Below are positions 48,681 through 59,316 of a stretch of 64,000 nucleotides of DNA, one piece after another. Position 1 is the first letter of the stretch, and every line of letters starts with the position of its first letter. The position numbers and the translations under genes are program-made. The stretch comes from Urechis unicinctus (lineage: Eukaryota > Annelida > Polychaeta > Xenopneusta > Urechidae): assembly GCA_034190875.2 (NCBI GenBank), contig CM067356.1, forward strand, positions 60,059,208-60,123,207, written 5' to 3'. The notes beneath the pieces were generated by a model that saw only the letters and a list, made by a program, of their open reading frames with translations, made no database searches and was not told the origin of the DNA.

Positions 48681-49253
48681 GCGGTTTAATGTAGGGCGTG
48701 GCCTTGATGTATATAGATGATGAGGTTCTCAGAGACGGGGTTAGGGCTCAATGCGGCAGTCGCCAGAACAGTAGATTTACACCAGAACATCCGGGACATG
48801 AAAGAACACAACAATGGACTCAGCTGACTCCTCACAGTATTCATTACTCTGTAAATGTTCAGATAAAACAAGTAGCAACAAGTGTCAACAATTTTAACAA
48901 GAGAGAATATTGACGTGACTCATTGCGAGCCACTAAATACCCAAGACTGCACAAGTGCTAAGCCAATCACACACGGCCCATGGGTTCAGTTTGTGATGAA
49001 GATGTAACAACTACGACATTTGGCACATATGAAAAGACCAAATTTTTGCATGTTGTTTTTAGAACATGAAGTTAGTAAAACGTCCGATTATTTACCAACC
49101 CTACAGCCCCCCCCCCCCCCCCACAACTTTATTAACAAAATGCTGTCGGAAGCTTAAATTGAAAAACTACATACAACAAGGAAACCCGACAATTCACTTT
49201 AGCGAAATCGAGTGTTCTCAAATGTACGAAACAAAAGTACGACGCGGAATAGA
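48681..49253. other. Intergenic, no gene recognised
   Basis: No recognised exon. A run of C occurs at 49108-49123. The region lies just downstream of the second sulfotransferase stop codon and may include its 3' UTR. Confidence 0.4.
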
Positions 49254-52161
49254 CTAGTCCTCCATCGAATACACATTACAGCGCATGCCACTGAGGCAGA
49301 GCTGCATGTTCATCATGACTTTATTGCACTCCCCCTGTATATCTACAACATCAGCGGGGGGTAGCGATGTCCACTTGCTACGACTGAGCATGTCTGTCGA
49401 GTGCGCTGCGTAATCCAAGCTACGTTGTAGCTGCTTCCCATCCAAGTGCAGATGTTCTGACAGCCATTCCATATTGGCAGTAACATTGGTCAAGAATTTG
49501 TCATACAATAACCCAATGACCCGATCGAAGTACATATGCTGTAGTTTGTGACGGTGTATTTTATCTTGGTAAAGCAAATCGCAATAGGCATGAGAAATGC
49601 TGCGTGCGGAATTAGCGCTGATATTTTTCGACATGGCAGGGGGCAGGTAACGCGGGGAGGCGGCCTGCTTCACGGAATATATAACTCCTCGTGGGTCGCG
49701 GAAAACCTGCACGACCCGGTAGCTGGGCAAGGAGTCGAGAAGATCGTCGACAATCTGCATACGCGCCTGTACAGTCTTCACGATGCGGAACTTCTTGCGT
49801 GAACAGACTTGGTCAAGATTCATCTCAGCGCATTTTTTCGCAGCTGCTTCCACTTTGCTCAGACAATTCCAATAGGAAGTGAACTTCCGGCGATCTTGAA
49901 ACAGTTTCCGGTCATGTTTTCGCGCGTCTACCCACAATGCATTGGAATCATTAGTTGTGAAGGTGCCATTCGTAAACAGTACCTTCTGACAGCGATCCAC
50001 TTGCGGAGAATTCGGATTGAATGTCGAGGGACAGATGTGTTTAATATGTTTGTAGCATTCTTGGAAGGCTTCGTATCCCTCTGCCATTCGTATACCTTCT
50101 TGCTCTAAACACTGCGTGTAACTGAGACTTGTTGCTGGCATGTTACGCGCGGCCTCGCTTCCCCAGAAACTGCTGATGAGCATGGCGGTGGGTAGCTCTG
50201 AAAGCTTACAGTGAAATATCCGATCCAAGGTCCACAAAGAGAGTCCTTTCTCAACAGGCATCATTTTCCTGGAATCATTGTAAATCCATGATAATTTACA
50301 TGAATTTCTTGGTATAATGTTGTTAAATCCATTCATAAGATTTTACAATGTCAGCGCTAATTAGAATCTCGAGGTTGTCCTGTTGATATGAGTGAGTTGT
50401 TAAATGTGAGACGCTAATGTGAATGAGATGTGGAAGATGTGGTTGATGTGGGTTCTTGTTGATGAGTGGATCAGTTGTCAATGTGGTATAGTTTTAAATG
50501 TAGGTTTATGTGGATAAGTTGTTATTGTGAGTAAGTTGTTAATGAGGACGTGCTGTTAATGTGGGTGAGTTATTAATGTGAGTTATTTGTTAATGAGAGT
50601 GTGCCCTTAATGTGGGTGAGTTGTTAATGAGTTGTTAATGAGGAAGTGTTGTTAATGTGAGTTAGTTGTTAATGAGGAAGTGTGAGTTAGTTGTTAATGA
50701 GGAAGTGCTGTTAATGTGGGTGAGTTGTTAATGTGGGTTAGTTGTTAATGAGAGTGTGTCCTAAATGTGGGTGAGTTGTTAATGTGAGTTAGTTGTTAAT
50801 GAGTTGCCCTTAGTTGTTAATGTGGGTGAGTTATTAATGTGAGTTATTTGTTAATGAGAGTGTGCTGTTAATGTGGGAGGAAGTGAGTGGGTTTGTTAAT
50901 GAGAATGTGCTGTTAATGAGGGTGAGTTGTTAGCGTGATTTAGTTGCAAAGAGAATGTGCTGTTAATGTGGATGAGTATATGGTGTGGGTGTATTGTTAA
51001 TGAGAATGTGCTGTTAATGCGGGTTAGTTGTTAATGTGCGTTAGTTGTTAATGTGTATGATTTGTTAATGTGAGTTAGCTGTTAATGTGGGTGAATTTTT
51101 GTGCGAGTTATCTAATGTTGATGAGTTTTCAAAGTAATATGAGTGAGTAATACGGGCGAGTTGTGAGAGTGATGACGTTGGTGAGTTGTTAATGTGAGTT
51201 AGTTGTTAATCTGTGGGAGTTAGTTGTTAATGTGATTATTGTATTATATCTGTTTACAAAGATTTCACAGCTACGCAAAGAGGGCTCACTCTCGCTTCCA
51301 CCAGAGACAACATGTTAACAGGCCACCTATAAGCAGCGTGTTGCTTTGTCATATAGCGTCTGTTAGTTCGTGGGCGTGTTCGTCAAACCAATCAGAAGAC
51401 TCTTTAAAAGACGCCGAGCCCCGAGATGTTGGATCAACAGTCCCATGTGCTTATGTTAATTTCATGGTATCGTCGCCTGATGACGGGAATGTGTTTCGCT
51501 CATTTTCATTCTCACAATACAGTTCGTCGGAGTGAACCCTCTTACCGTAGCTATAAGCTTATTGGTATTTACCCCAACGTTTCAAACATATGCATAATAA
51601 GTCATAACGTAGAAAGATAGGAACAGCGTGTCATGACGTCACGCGTGGTGGGCTGCGTGCTATGACGTCTAGCCCAACTCACCGCGGCTTCCCGTCGGCC
51701 CCCAGGAGGACGCTGTAGGGAGGCAGGCCGTTCGATTCAGCCTTCACCCCATACAAGGCAGGATACAGTAACTGTAAAGGCTCGTGAAAATAAAACGCGT
51801 CCGGATACAGCTCCATAATCTTTCCGATAAAACTGGATCCCGTCTTGGGATAGGCTAGAATATGGAAGAAAACGGGCCCCGTGTATCCGGGCCGGAGCAC
51901 AGACAAGTCGGGAAGCATGTCTCTCCCCTGAGCAGTGACGTCATCCTCGGCACCAGGCTGGTGAATGATCCCGTGCACTAACAACAACACCCCGATGAGC
52001 AGCATCACGTTAAACATGGTCCTCGACGTCCTGCTCGGGGTGCCAAAGGTCCGACGGAATAAAGGCGACAAGCTTTCCTTGGCCGCATCCCTCACCACGA
52101 ACGTCACCGGCTTGTCCTTGAACGTCACCGGCTTGTCCTTGAACGTCGAAGCTGACATCAT
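49254..52161 (-). CDS. Carbohydrate sulfotransferase (Golgi, PAPS-dependent)
   Basis: Transfers sulfate from PAPS to a glycan; the acceptor cannot be told from sequence. Two exons in phase: 51683-52161 and 49254-50268, 497 aa. Start: two adjacent ATGs at 52161/52158. The N-terminus holds a perfect duplication TFKDKPVTFKDKPVTF, then a signal anchor MFNVMLLIGVLLLVHGII (about 49-66). The 5'-phosphosulfate loop AYPKTGSSFIGKIM (about 103-116) and the 3'-phosphate motif VVQVFRDPRGVIYSV (about 345-359) are both intact. Several NxS/T sites are present (NGTF, NDSN, NVTA). Compared with the paralogue at 43034-44827 one intron position is shared (before the RKMM/RRFP segment), while the other intron is absent. 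The 1.4-kb intron holds a minisatellite. Confidence 0.93.
50385..51240. repeat. Degenerate GTTGTTAATG minisatellite in the sulfotransferase intron
   Basis: Many copies of a short unit based on GTGAGTTAGTTGTTAAT and GAGGAAGTGCTGTTAATGTG, with variable length. Confidence 0.88.
51241..51682. other. Intron remainder, no separate gene recognised
   Basis: A 98-codon forward frame (51239-51535) lies within the sulfotransferase intron on the opposite strand. No similarity was recognised, so it is not called as a gene. Confidence 0.35.
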
Positions 52162-52650
52162 ATGACGCAACAGAGGAATTTCAGCTGCCGAGAAGGGACT
52201 GAGGCTCGCTGCTGACTGTTTTCGTTACCAAGTTTCTCACTAAGTCCAAGTGGCGCTCTCAGCGCGGCGTAGCGTGTCGTGGCGTAGATGGCCGGACGCG
52301 CGTATTGCATGCTGGTTGATCTGCATCCAATCGAACACAATCAGTGCTGGAATAAATGCTAATTTGTCCTAAAATAAGTTTTTAAATGACCACAAACAGG
52401 GAATAGCAGCCCTATCAAAAGCCGCGCATCTTAGTCGTCGTTAGCGCCGGACGCACGCCAGGCTGGTGCCCGCTGAGCACACATGGCGGGCTGCCACACC
52501 CGGCATTGTTAGCCCCGTCCTGCAGTATTCAGTGGAACGGGCACTGAAAGTTACGCACTGAAAACCATCAATCAATGATTACGATGTAAAGCGCGTATCA
52601 TTCTGTACACGCTGTACACACCAGTATTCATCCATTGAAGTGGATTTAGG
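52162..52650. promoter_or_regulatory. Upstream region of the second sulfotransferase
   Basis: GC-richer sequence directly upstream of the bottom-strand start codon. No TATA box is evident. It is inferred as promoter only by position. Confidence 0.3.
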
Positions 52651-52654
52651 GCTA

Positions 52655-53130
52655 AGTCTTTCGTCACACTGTGCTGTGTCTTTCTTCACGCTAAGCTGTG
52701 TCTTTCTTCACGCTAAGCTGTGTCTTTCTTCACGCTAAGCTGTGTCTTTCTTCACGTTAAGCTGTGTCTTTCTTCACGCTAAGCTGTGTCTTTCTTCACG
52801 CTAAGCTGTGTCTTTTGTCACACTAAGCTGTGTCTTTCTTCACGCTAAGCTGTGTCTTTCTTCACGCTAAGCTGTGTCTTTCTTCACGTTAAACTGTGTC
52901 TTTCTTCACACTATGCTGTGTATCTTTCTTCACGCTAAGCTGTGTCTTTCTTCACACTAAGCTGTGTATCTTTCTTCCTGCTAAGCTGTGTCTTTCTTCA
53001 CACTATGCTGTGTCTTTCTTCACGCTAAGCTGTGTATCTTTCTTCACGCTAAGCTGTGTCTTTCTTCACACTATGCTGTGTCTTTCTTCACGCTAAGCTG
53101 TGTCTTTCTCCACATTAAGCTGTGTGTCTC
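52655..53130. repeat. 22-bp minisatellite
   Basis: About 21 copies of CTGTGTCTTTCTTCACGCTA plus AG. Confidence 0.94.
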
Positions 53131-54207
53131 CTCTCTTTCCGCCCTAGTTGTAGCTTAACTAGGAGAATACTGTGCTGGATAAGCAGCTGCTTGAATGAAG
53201 TCAGAAATATCGCACATGTTTTCCTGAGCTTTCTGAGATATTTTATTGTCCAATGCCGTCCCTTTGTGGCCGTATATTTTGAAAAATTCCCTCTGCTGAT
53301 TGTCAGAGTGGTTGTGTAAGTCCATGACGTCAGAGTAGATGTTTCAGTCAATGAGGTCAGAATCTAATTTCAACAGGTGATCCAAGGTAGGAGAGGGCCA
53401 GTTAATAGATTGCACCTTACATTCCGGGTGAAGAACCTTAGTCCAACTCTAGTTGGACACATCAGACACATCTACCACTTGAACGACAAGCTGTAATGGA
53501 CTGACAGGGAAGGAATTCACATCTCCTCAAAAGATATCGACTGACCTTAACCAGTATATCAACCTGGTTCCTATCCCAATTCAGTTCGCCAAATACTTTA
53601 AAGAAGTGGAGTCTGCCATTGAAATTACTGCATAAATAACAATAATTTAAGAGGGACTTAATCAATCATTACAAAAACATCAACCTAGGTAAAAGACGTC
53701 AAATTGATTACAAAAGGAAGGGAAATGATCATGAAAGTAATTGATGCTACCCAATGCCACGTTCCAATAGGTACATTGAACAAGTGTATGTATTTCCCTC
53801 TTTTATCCCCATTTATCCCAGTAGGCGGCAGGTCAATCAGCTGAATCCTATCTCTTTACATTCCACCCACCTTCCATAGGGCCATATAACACATTAGTGT
53901 TAGTGTGCTGTTAAACCCTATACTTACCTTACCCTACCTTACCTTATCATACCTTACCTTAGGGTTGGTGCAAGATGCAACCTAGTTGCACACCGTTTGA
54001 GGCGGCGAAGGCTGTACATTTTCTCATACTCGGACCAGCGTCCCTAGGTGGAAAATGAAAGACAATGATTATGATTCTTTGTGGACAACAACATTTGGTA
54101 ATTATCTTCTACGGGCCTTCCCTGCTGAAGGTGTCTAAAGCTTTGTTAGGGTCCACACATGTGCAAATATCATTATAACTGTGCCCCTTTCCAGCGCGGA
54201 AATCAAA
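53131..54207. other. Intergenic, no gene recognised
   Basis: No recognised exon. A short run of ACCTTACCCT/ACCTT units lies near 53925-53965. Confidence 0.4.
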
Positions 54208-55297
54208 ATGGCTCTCTGGGAGGAAGCCATTCTCCGGACGTTTGATGAGATGGTTCAGGTAAGGATCTTTCGATTTCGGAGAGAAATGCCTCCGTGATTG
54301 TCACAGGCTTGTCGAATTCCTTTCAGCTTGCACATGTGGATAGGTGTGCATTTGCTTAAAGTCTATTCTTCTGCTTCGGTGTTGATAGCTGATGGTCAAT
54401 TTAGAACAGAATGGAAGTGTTTTGCCCATCGAAGAACCCGAAGAGGTGAGCAGTGGTGTAGTACCTCGTGTGGGAATGAGCAGTGGTGTAGTGCCTCATG
54501 TGGGGTGAGCAGTGGTGTGGTGCCTCATGTGGGGTGAGCAGTGGTGTGGTGCCTCGTGTGAGGTGAGCAGTGGTGTAGTACCTCATGTGAGGTAAGGAGT
54601 TGTGTGGTGCCTCATGTGAGGTGAGCAGTGGTGTGGTGTCTCATGTGGGGTGAGCAGTGGTGTAGTGCCTCATGTGGGTTGAGGGAGCAGTGGTGTGGTG
54701 TCTCATGTGGGGTGAGCAGTGATGTAGTGCCTCATGTGGGTTGAGCAGTGGGGTAGTGCCTCATGTGAGGTGAGCAGTGATGTGGTGCCTCATGTGAGGT
54801 GAGCAGTGGTGTGGTGCCTCATGTGAGGTGAGCGGTGGTGTGGTGCCTCATGTGAGGTGAGCAGTGGTGTAGTGCCTCACGTGAGGTGAGCAGTGGTGTA
54901 GTGCCTCATGTCATGGTGAGCTTTGTGGTGCCTCACATAGTGAGCAGTGGTTGTAGTGCTGATAAATATTGCAATTTGTCAGCCTTTTTGCTCAGCCATG
55001 AGTCTTGTATTACGGAGTCTTGTGCAAGGCAGGTGGGCTGTCCTGGACAATCATTAACAGGTGATTTGCTGCAGCTTAGGGTGTGGATTATGTGATGTTG
55101 CTGCAGCTGAGTGTGTGATGTTGCTGCAGCTGAGGATGTGGTGTGCAGTGGTGTAGTCCTCAAATCAGTCTTGGTGAGCAGTGGTGTGCGCCTCACACTG
55201 TGTCAAGTATTGATTATCAGTATTTTTATTCAGTGCCAGTGATCTGCAGTTCGTCAAGCTTTTGTTCAAGTTCATCAGCGAACTCAACACCAGTGAG
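54208..55297 (+). CDS. First exons of an unrecognised gene (partial)
   Basis: Three short exons in phase 0: 54208-54258 (MALWEEAILRTFDEMVQ), 54389-54445 (LMVNLEQNGSVLPIEEPEE) and 55250-55297 (FVKLLFKFISELNTSE), each bounded by good sites (GTAAGG, GTGAGC and GTGATT donors). The start has a fair Kozak context (ATCAAAATGGC). An acceptor-like TTTCCAG at 54194 means coding could begin earlier. The helical, acidic sequence looks like a real protein but I do not recognise the family. The following exons were not found; 55.4-57.5 kb is almost wholly tandem repeats. A 28-bp minisatellite starts exactly at the exon 2 donor. Confidence 0.5.
54436..54960. repeat. 28-bp minisatellite starting at an exon donor
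   Basis: About 17 copies of GTGAGCAGTGGTGTGGTGCC plus TCATGTGG. The first copy begins with the donor that follows exon 2 of the unrecognised gene (GAAGAG then GTGAGCAGTGG), and most units keep GTGAGCAG. Confidence 0.92.
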
Positions 55298-55384
55298 GTG
55301 ATTGGATGGTTTTGTGGCTAGTTTCTGGCCACGTGAGCCTCCATGTGCAGTGGATGTGAAAATGTACTTTAACAGCTGTGAGTC

Positions 55385-55795
55385 TGTCCAGCATTCACTT
55401 TTTATGTCCTGATGTATTTCTGGTCCTATCTGATATCTTTCTGGTCCTATCTGATGTCCTTCTGGTCCTATCTGATGTCTTTCTGATCCTATCTGATGTC
55501 TTTCTGATCCTATCTGATGTCCTTCTGGTCATATCTGATGTCTTTCTGGTCCTATCTGATGTCTTTCTGGTCTTTTCTGATGTCCTTCTGGTCCTATCTG
55601 ATGTCTTTCTGGTCCTATCTGATGTCTATCTGGTCCTATTTGATGTCTTTCTGTGCCTATCTTATGTCTTTCTGGTCCTATCTGATGTCCTTTTGGTCCT
55701 ATCTGATGTCTTTCTGGTCCTATCTGATGTCCTTCTGATCCTATCTGATGTCTTTCTGGTCCTATCTGATGTCTTTCTGGTCCTATCTTGATGAG
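55385..55795. repeat. 21-bp minisatellite
   Basis: About 19 copies of TCTGATGTCTTTCTGGTCCT plus A. The length is a multiple of three, so all frames stay open (SDVFLVL, SFWSYLM, and GPERHQI on the reverse). No evidence of coding. Confidence 0.93.
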
Positions 55796-55994
55796 AGCCT
55801 CAGATGAGATTTGGGAGCCAAATGAGAACCAACGGAGACTTAGCTGACCTAAACAGGCCAACGTGCGGTAGGATGCCCCGGAACTGAGTGACGTGGATTA
55901 TGCTGTTGACAATGAATTATAGGTCTAATTCACCGTACATGCTGTTTAGAGCACAACGCTTACGTCCGTTGAATCGACATATTCACCTGATATC

Positions 55995-57480
55995 ATACCT
56001 TAGCAACTGTACACTTATAGATTACAGCTATAGAGCGCATGTTGAACACTTAGATTACAGCTAAAGAGCACATGTTGAACACTTAGATTACAGCTATAGA
56101 GCGCATGTTGAACACTTAGATTACAGCTATAGAGCGCATGTTGAACACTTAGATTACAGCTATAGAGCGCATGTTGAACACTTAGATTACAGCTATAGAG
56201 CGCATGTTGAACACTTAGATTACAGCTATAGAGCGCATGTTGAACACTTAGATTACAGCCATAGAGCCCACTCGAACACTTAGATTACAGCTATAGAGCG
56301 CATGTTGAACACTTAGATTACAGCTAAAGAGCACATGTTGAACACTTAGATTACAGCTATAGAGTCCATGTTGATGTCACTTAGATTCCATCTATAGAGC
56401 GCATGTTGAACACATAGATTACAGCTATAGAGCGCATGTTGAACACTTAGATTACAGCTATAGAGCGCATGTTGAACACTTAGATTACAGCCATAGAGCC
56501 CACTCGAACACTTAGATTACAGCTATAGAGCGCATGTTGAACACTTAGATTACAGCTAAAGAGCGCATGTTGAACACTTAGATTACAGCTAAAGAGCGGA
56601 TGTTGAACACTTAGATTACAGCTATAGAGCGCATGTTGAACACTTAGATTACAGCTATAGAGCGCATGTTGAACACTTAGATTACAGCTATAGAGCTTCA
56701 TGTCACTTAGATTACAGCTATAGAGCGCATGTTGAACACTTAGATTACAGCTATAGAGCGCATGTTGAACACTTAGATTACAGCTATAGAGCCCACTCGA
56801 ACACTTAGATTACAGCTAAAGAGCACATGTTGAACACTTAGATTACAGCTAAAGAGCACATGTTGAACACTTAGATTACAGCTATAGAGCGCATGTTGAA
56901 CACTTAGATTACAGCTATATAGCGCATGTTGAACACTTAGATTACAGCTATAGAGCGCATGTTGAACACTTAGATTACAGCTATAGAGCGCATGTTGAAC
57001 ACTTAGATTACAGCTATAGAGCCCACTCGAACACTTAGATTACAGCTAAAGAGCACATGTTGAACACTTAGATTACAGCTAAAGAGCACATGTTGAACAC
57101 TTAGATTACAGCTATAGAGCGCATGTGGAACACTTAGATTACAGCTAAAGAGCGCATGTTGAACACTTAGACTAGAGCTATAGAGCGCATGTTGAACACT
57201 TAGATTACAGCTATAGAGTGTATGTTGTACACAGACTACATCTGTAGAGTTGTACACTTACACTAGAGCTGTAGAGCGCATGTTGTACATACATACTACA
57301 ACTATAGAGCGCATGTTGTACACATTACTACAGTTGTAAAGCGCATAATGTACACTTATGCTACTGCTGAAGAAGGCATACACTTATACTACAGTTGTAG
57401 AGCGCATGTTCAACATTTAGATGACAGCTGAACAGCGCATGTTGACACTTAGATTACATAGCTATAGAGCGCATGTTGTA
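55995..57480. repeat. 33-bp minisatellite
   Basis: About 37 copies of a unit with GAACACTTAGATTACAGCTA, TAGAGCGCAT and GTT; the array decays after about 57230. Some multi-unit blocks recur (for example the variants ending GCCCACTC), showing higher-order duplication. Confidence 0.95.
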
Positions 57481-58587
57481 AAGAGTAGACTGCAGCTATA
57501 GAGCGAATGTTGTACATTTAGAATACAGCGATCATAGAGCAAGTGATGCGCGCAGGTTATGAAGCACACTTATATTCATTTGATGTATGATGCGCATATT
57601 GAGCGTTACCAGCGTTTGATTACAGCAAACGTAATCAGCAGAATAAACGTTGTGTGTTGCAGAAAATGTAAAAATCAATTTCTAATATAAGAATTATGTT
57701 GAACACTTAATGCATTGTGTCATCAAATTATAACTGAAGGTCTGCATGGTGAACAAGAAGATTACAGTCTAATGTGGGTGTTGTGTTGAACGCACTTAGA
57801 TTACGTCAGCTATACCAATTGGTGACACCACACACCTCCAAAGTAACGTCACAAGCACCACCTGGTAACACCAAACACCTCCAGAGTAACGTCACAAACA
57901 CCACCTGCTGACACCACACCCCTCCACACTAACGCACGAACCAAATTAACCAGAGTCATGACAAACCTGAAGTTTTATTTGGAACATAAAATTTGTTTGA
58001 CTACTTCTGGCATGTTTCACTTACCGTTATTGTAACAAAACTTAATGACTTCATTAGGAGTTGGCTGAAATAAAGGCCGCTTGCCACAATTTACCAATAA
58101 CATTTATATTTGTTGAATTGGTGTAATAAAAAAAGTAACTAAAAAAGGATTTGTGAATACTTCCGCTTATGTCGCCCTTGCCTGGCCCTACATATCAGAC
58201 GAGCTGACCATATGGGAGGGGGTGGGGTGGGAGGGAGGTGATCGTCGGAGGCTAAAGAAGGGCTTCCGGCAGCGCACCAGCTACCACACCAGGCACCATA
58301 CCGGAATGACGTGGCTTTGGAGCATCCCGTTCCAAGGCGATGATTGATAATGACCTTAAATGCGAGCCTACCTAAGTCGACCACACCGATAAGAAGCTTC
58401 ATAGTTTGGCTTAAGACTTTGTTAGCAGTTGCTTTATAAACAAAATGGAAATACTCAAATCAGCTTCTCTGTATGATAATGATAATAATAATAACAGTAA
58501 TAATAATAACAGAACAATTAAAATTTATTGCAGACTCAACTAAACATGTGGTAAATTGGTCAAAAGGAGATTGTTTGTGTATTTGGA

Positions 58588-58590
<3 letters not shown>
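57481..58590. other. Intergenic, no gene recognised
   Basis: Low-level repeats of CACCACCTGGTAACACCA type lie near 57820-57930. The short open frame at 58153-58347 has no recognised similarity. Confidence 0.4.
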
Positions 58591-58593
<3 letters not shown>

Positions 58594-58679
<86 letters not shown>

Positions 58680-58773
58680 TAATAATAGATGTACATATAT
58701 ATCTATACTATATAATAATAGATCTATACATATATATATATATATATATATATATCTATATTTACATAGTATA

Positions 58774-58844
<71 letters not shown>

Positions 58845-58896
58845 AGATAAATATATTCTATATACATATATATATATATAAATATATATATCTATA

Positions 58897-58933
<37 letters not shown>

Positions 58934-59011
58934 TACATATATATTTATATAGTTATTGCCTGACACTTGTACTATCTGTTCATACATGTATGTGCATGTG
59001 TATTCGTAGCA

Positions 59012-59080
<69 letters not shown>

Positions 59081-59140
59081 TTTAAATGTACATGTATATA
59101 ACATATATATTTATACATATAAATATATGAGATATATATA
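58594..59140. repeat. (CA)n and (TA)n microsatellite cluster
   Basis: (CA)n at about 58594-58639 passes directly into (TA)n, followed by several long TA tracts separated by short AT-rich spacers up to about 59140. Confidence 0.96.
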
Positions 59141-59316
59141 TATATCTATAGATGTGTATATATTTATAGATATATATCTAATTATATAATTATTGCCTGA
59201 CCCTTGTCCCATGTGTTCCGACGACAATACATTTTTTATTAAGTATACCTCGGCTTACCCTACCTAGCGGTATGGGTGATATTATGCGCCTTATCCTGTG
59301 ATTTTCTTCTGGCGTT

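Noticed and set aside
51239-51535. 98-codon forward frame inside the sulfotransferase intron
   Set aside because: No similarity and no exon signals; probably chance.
55385-55861. Open frames SDVFLVL (+), SFWSYLM (+) and GPERHQI (-) in a 21-bp array
   Set aside because: A unit of 21 bp keeps every frame open; no homology and no exon context.
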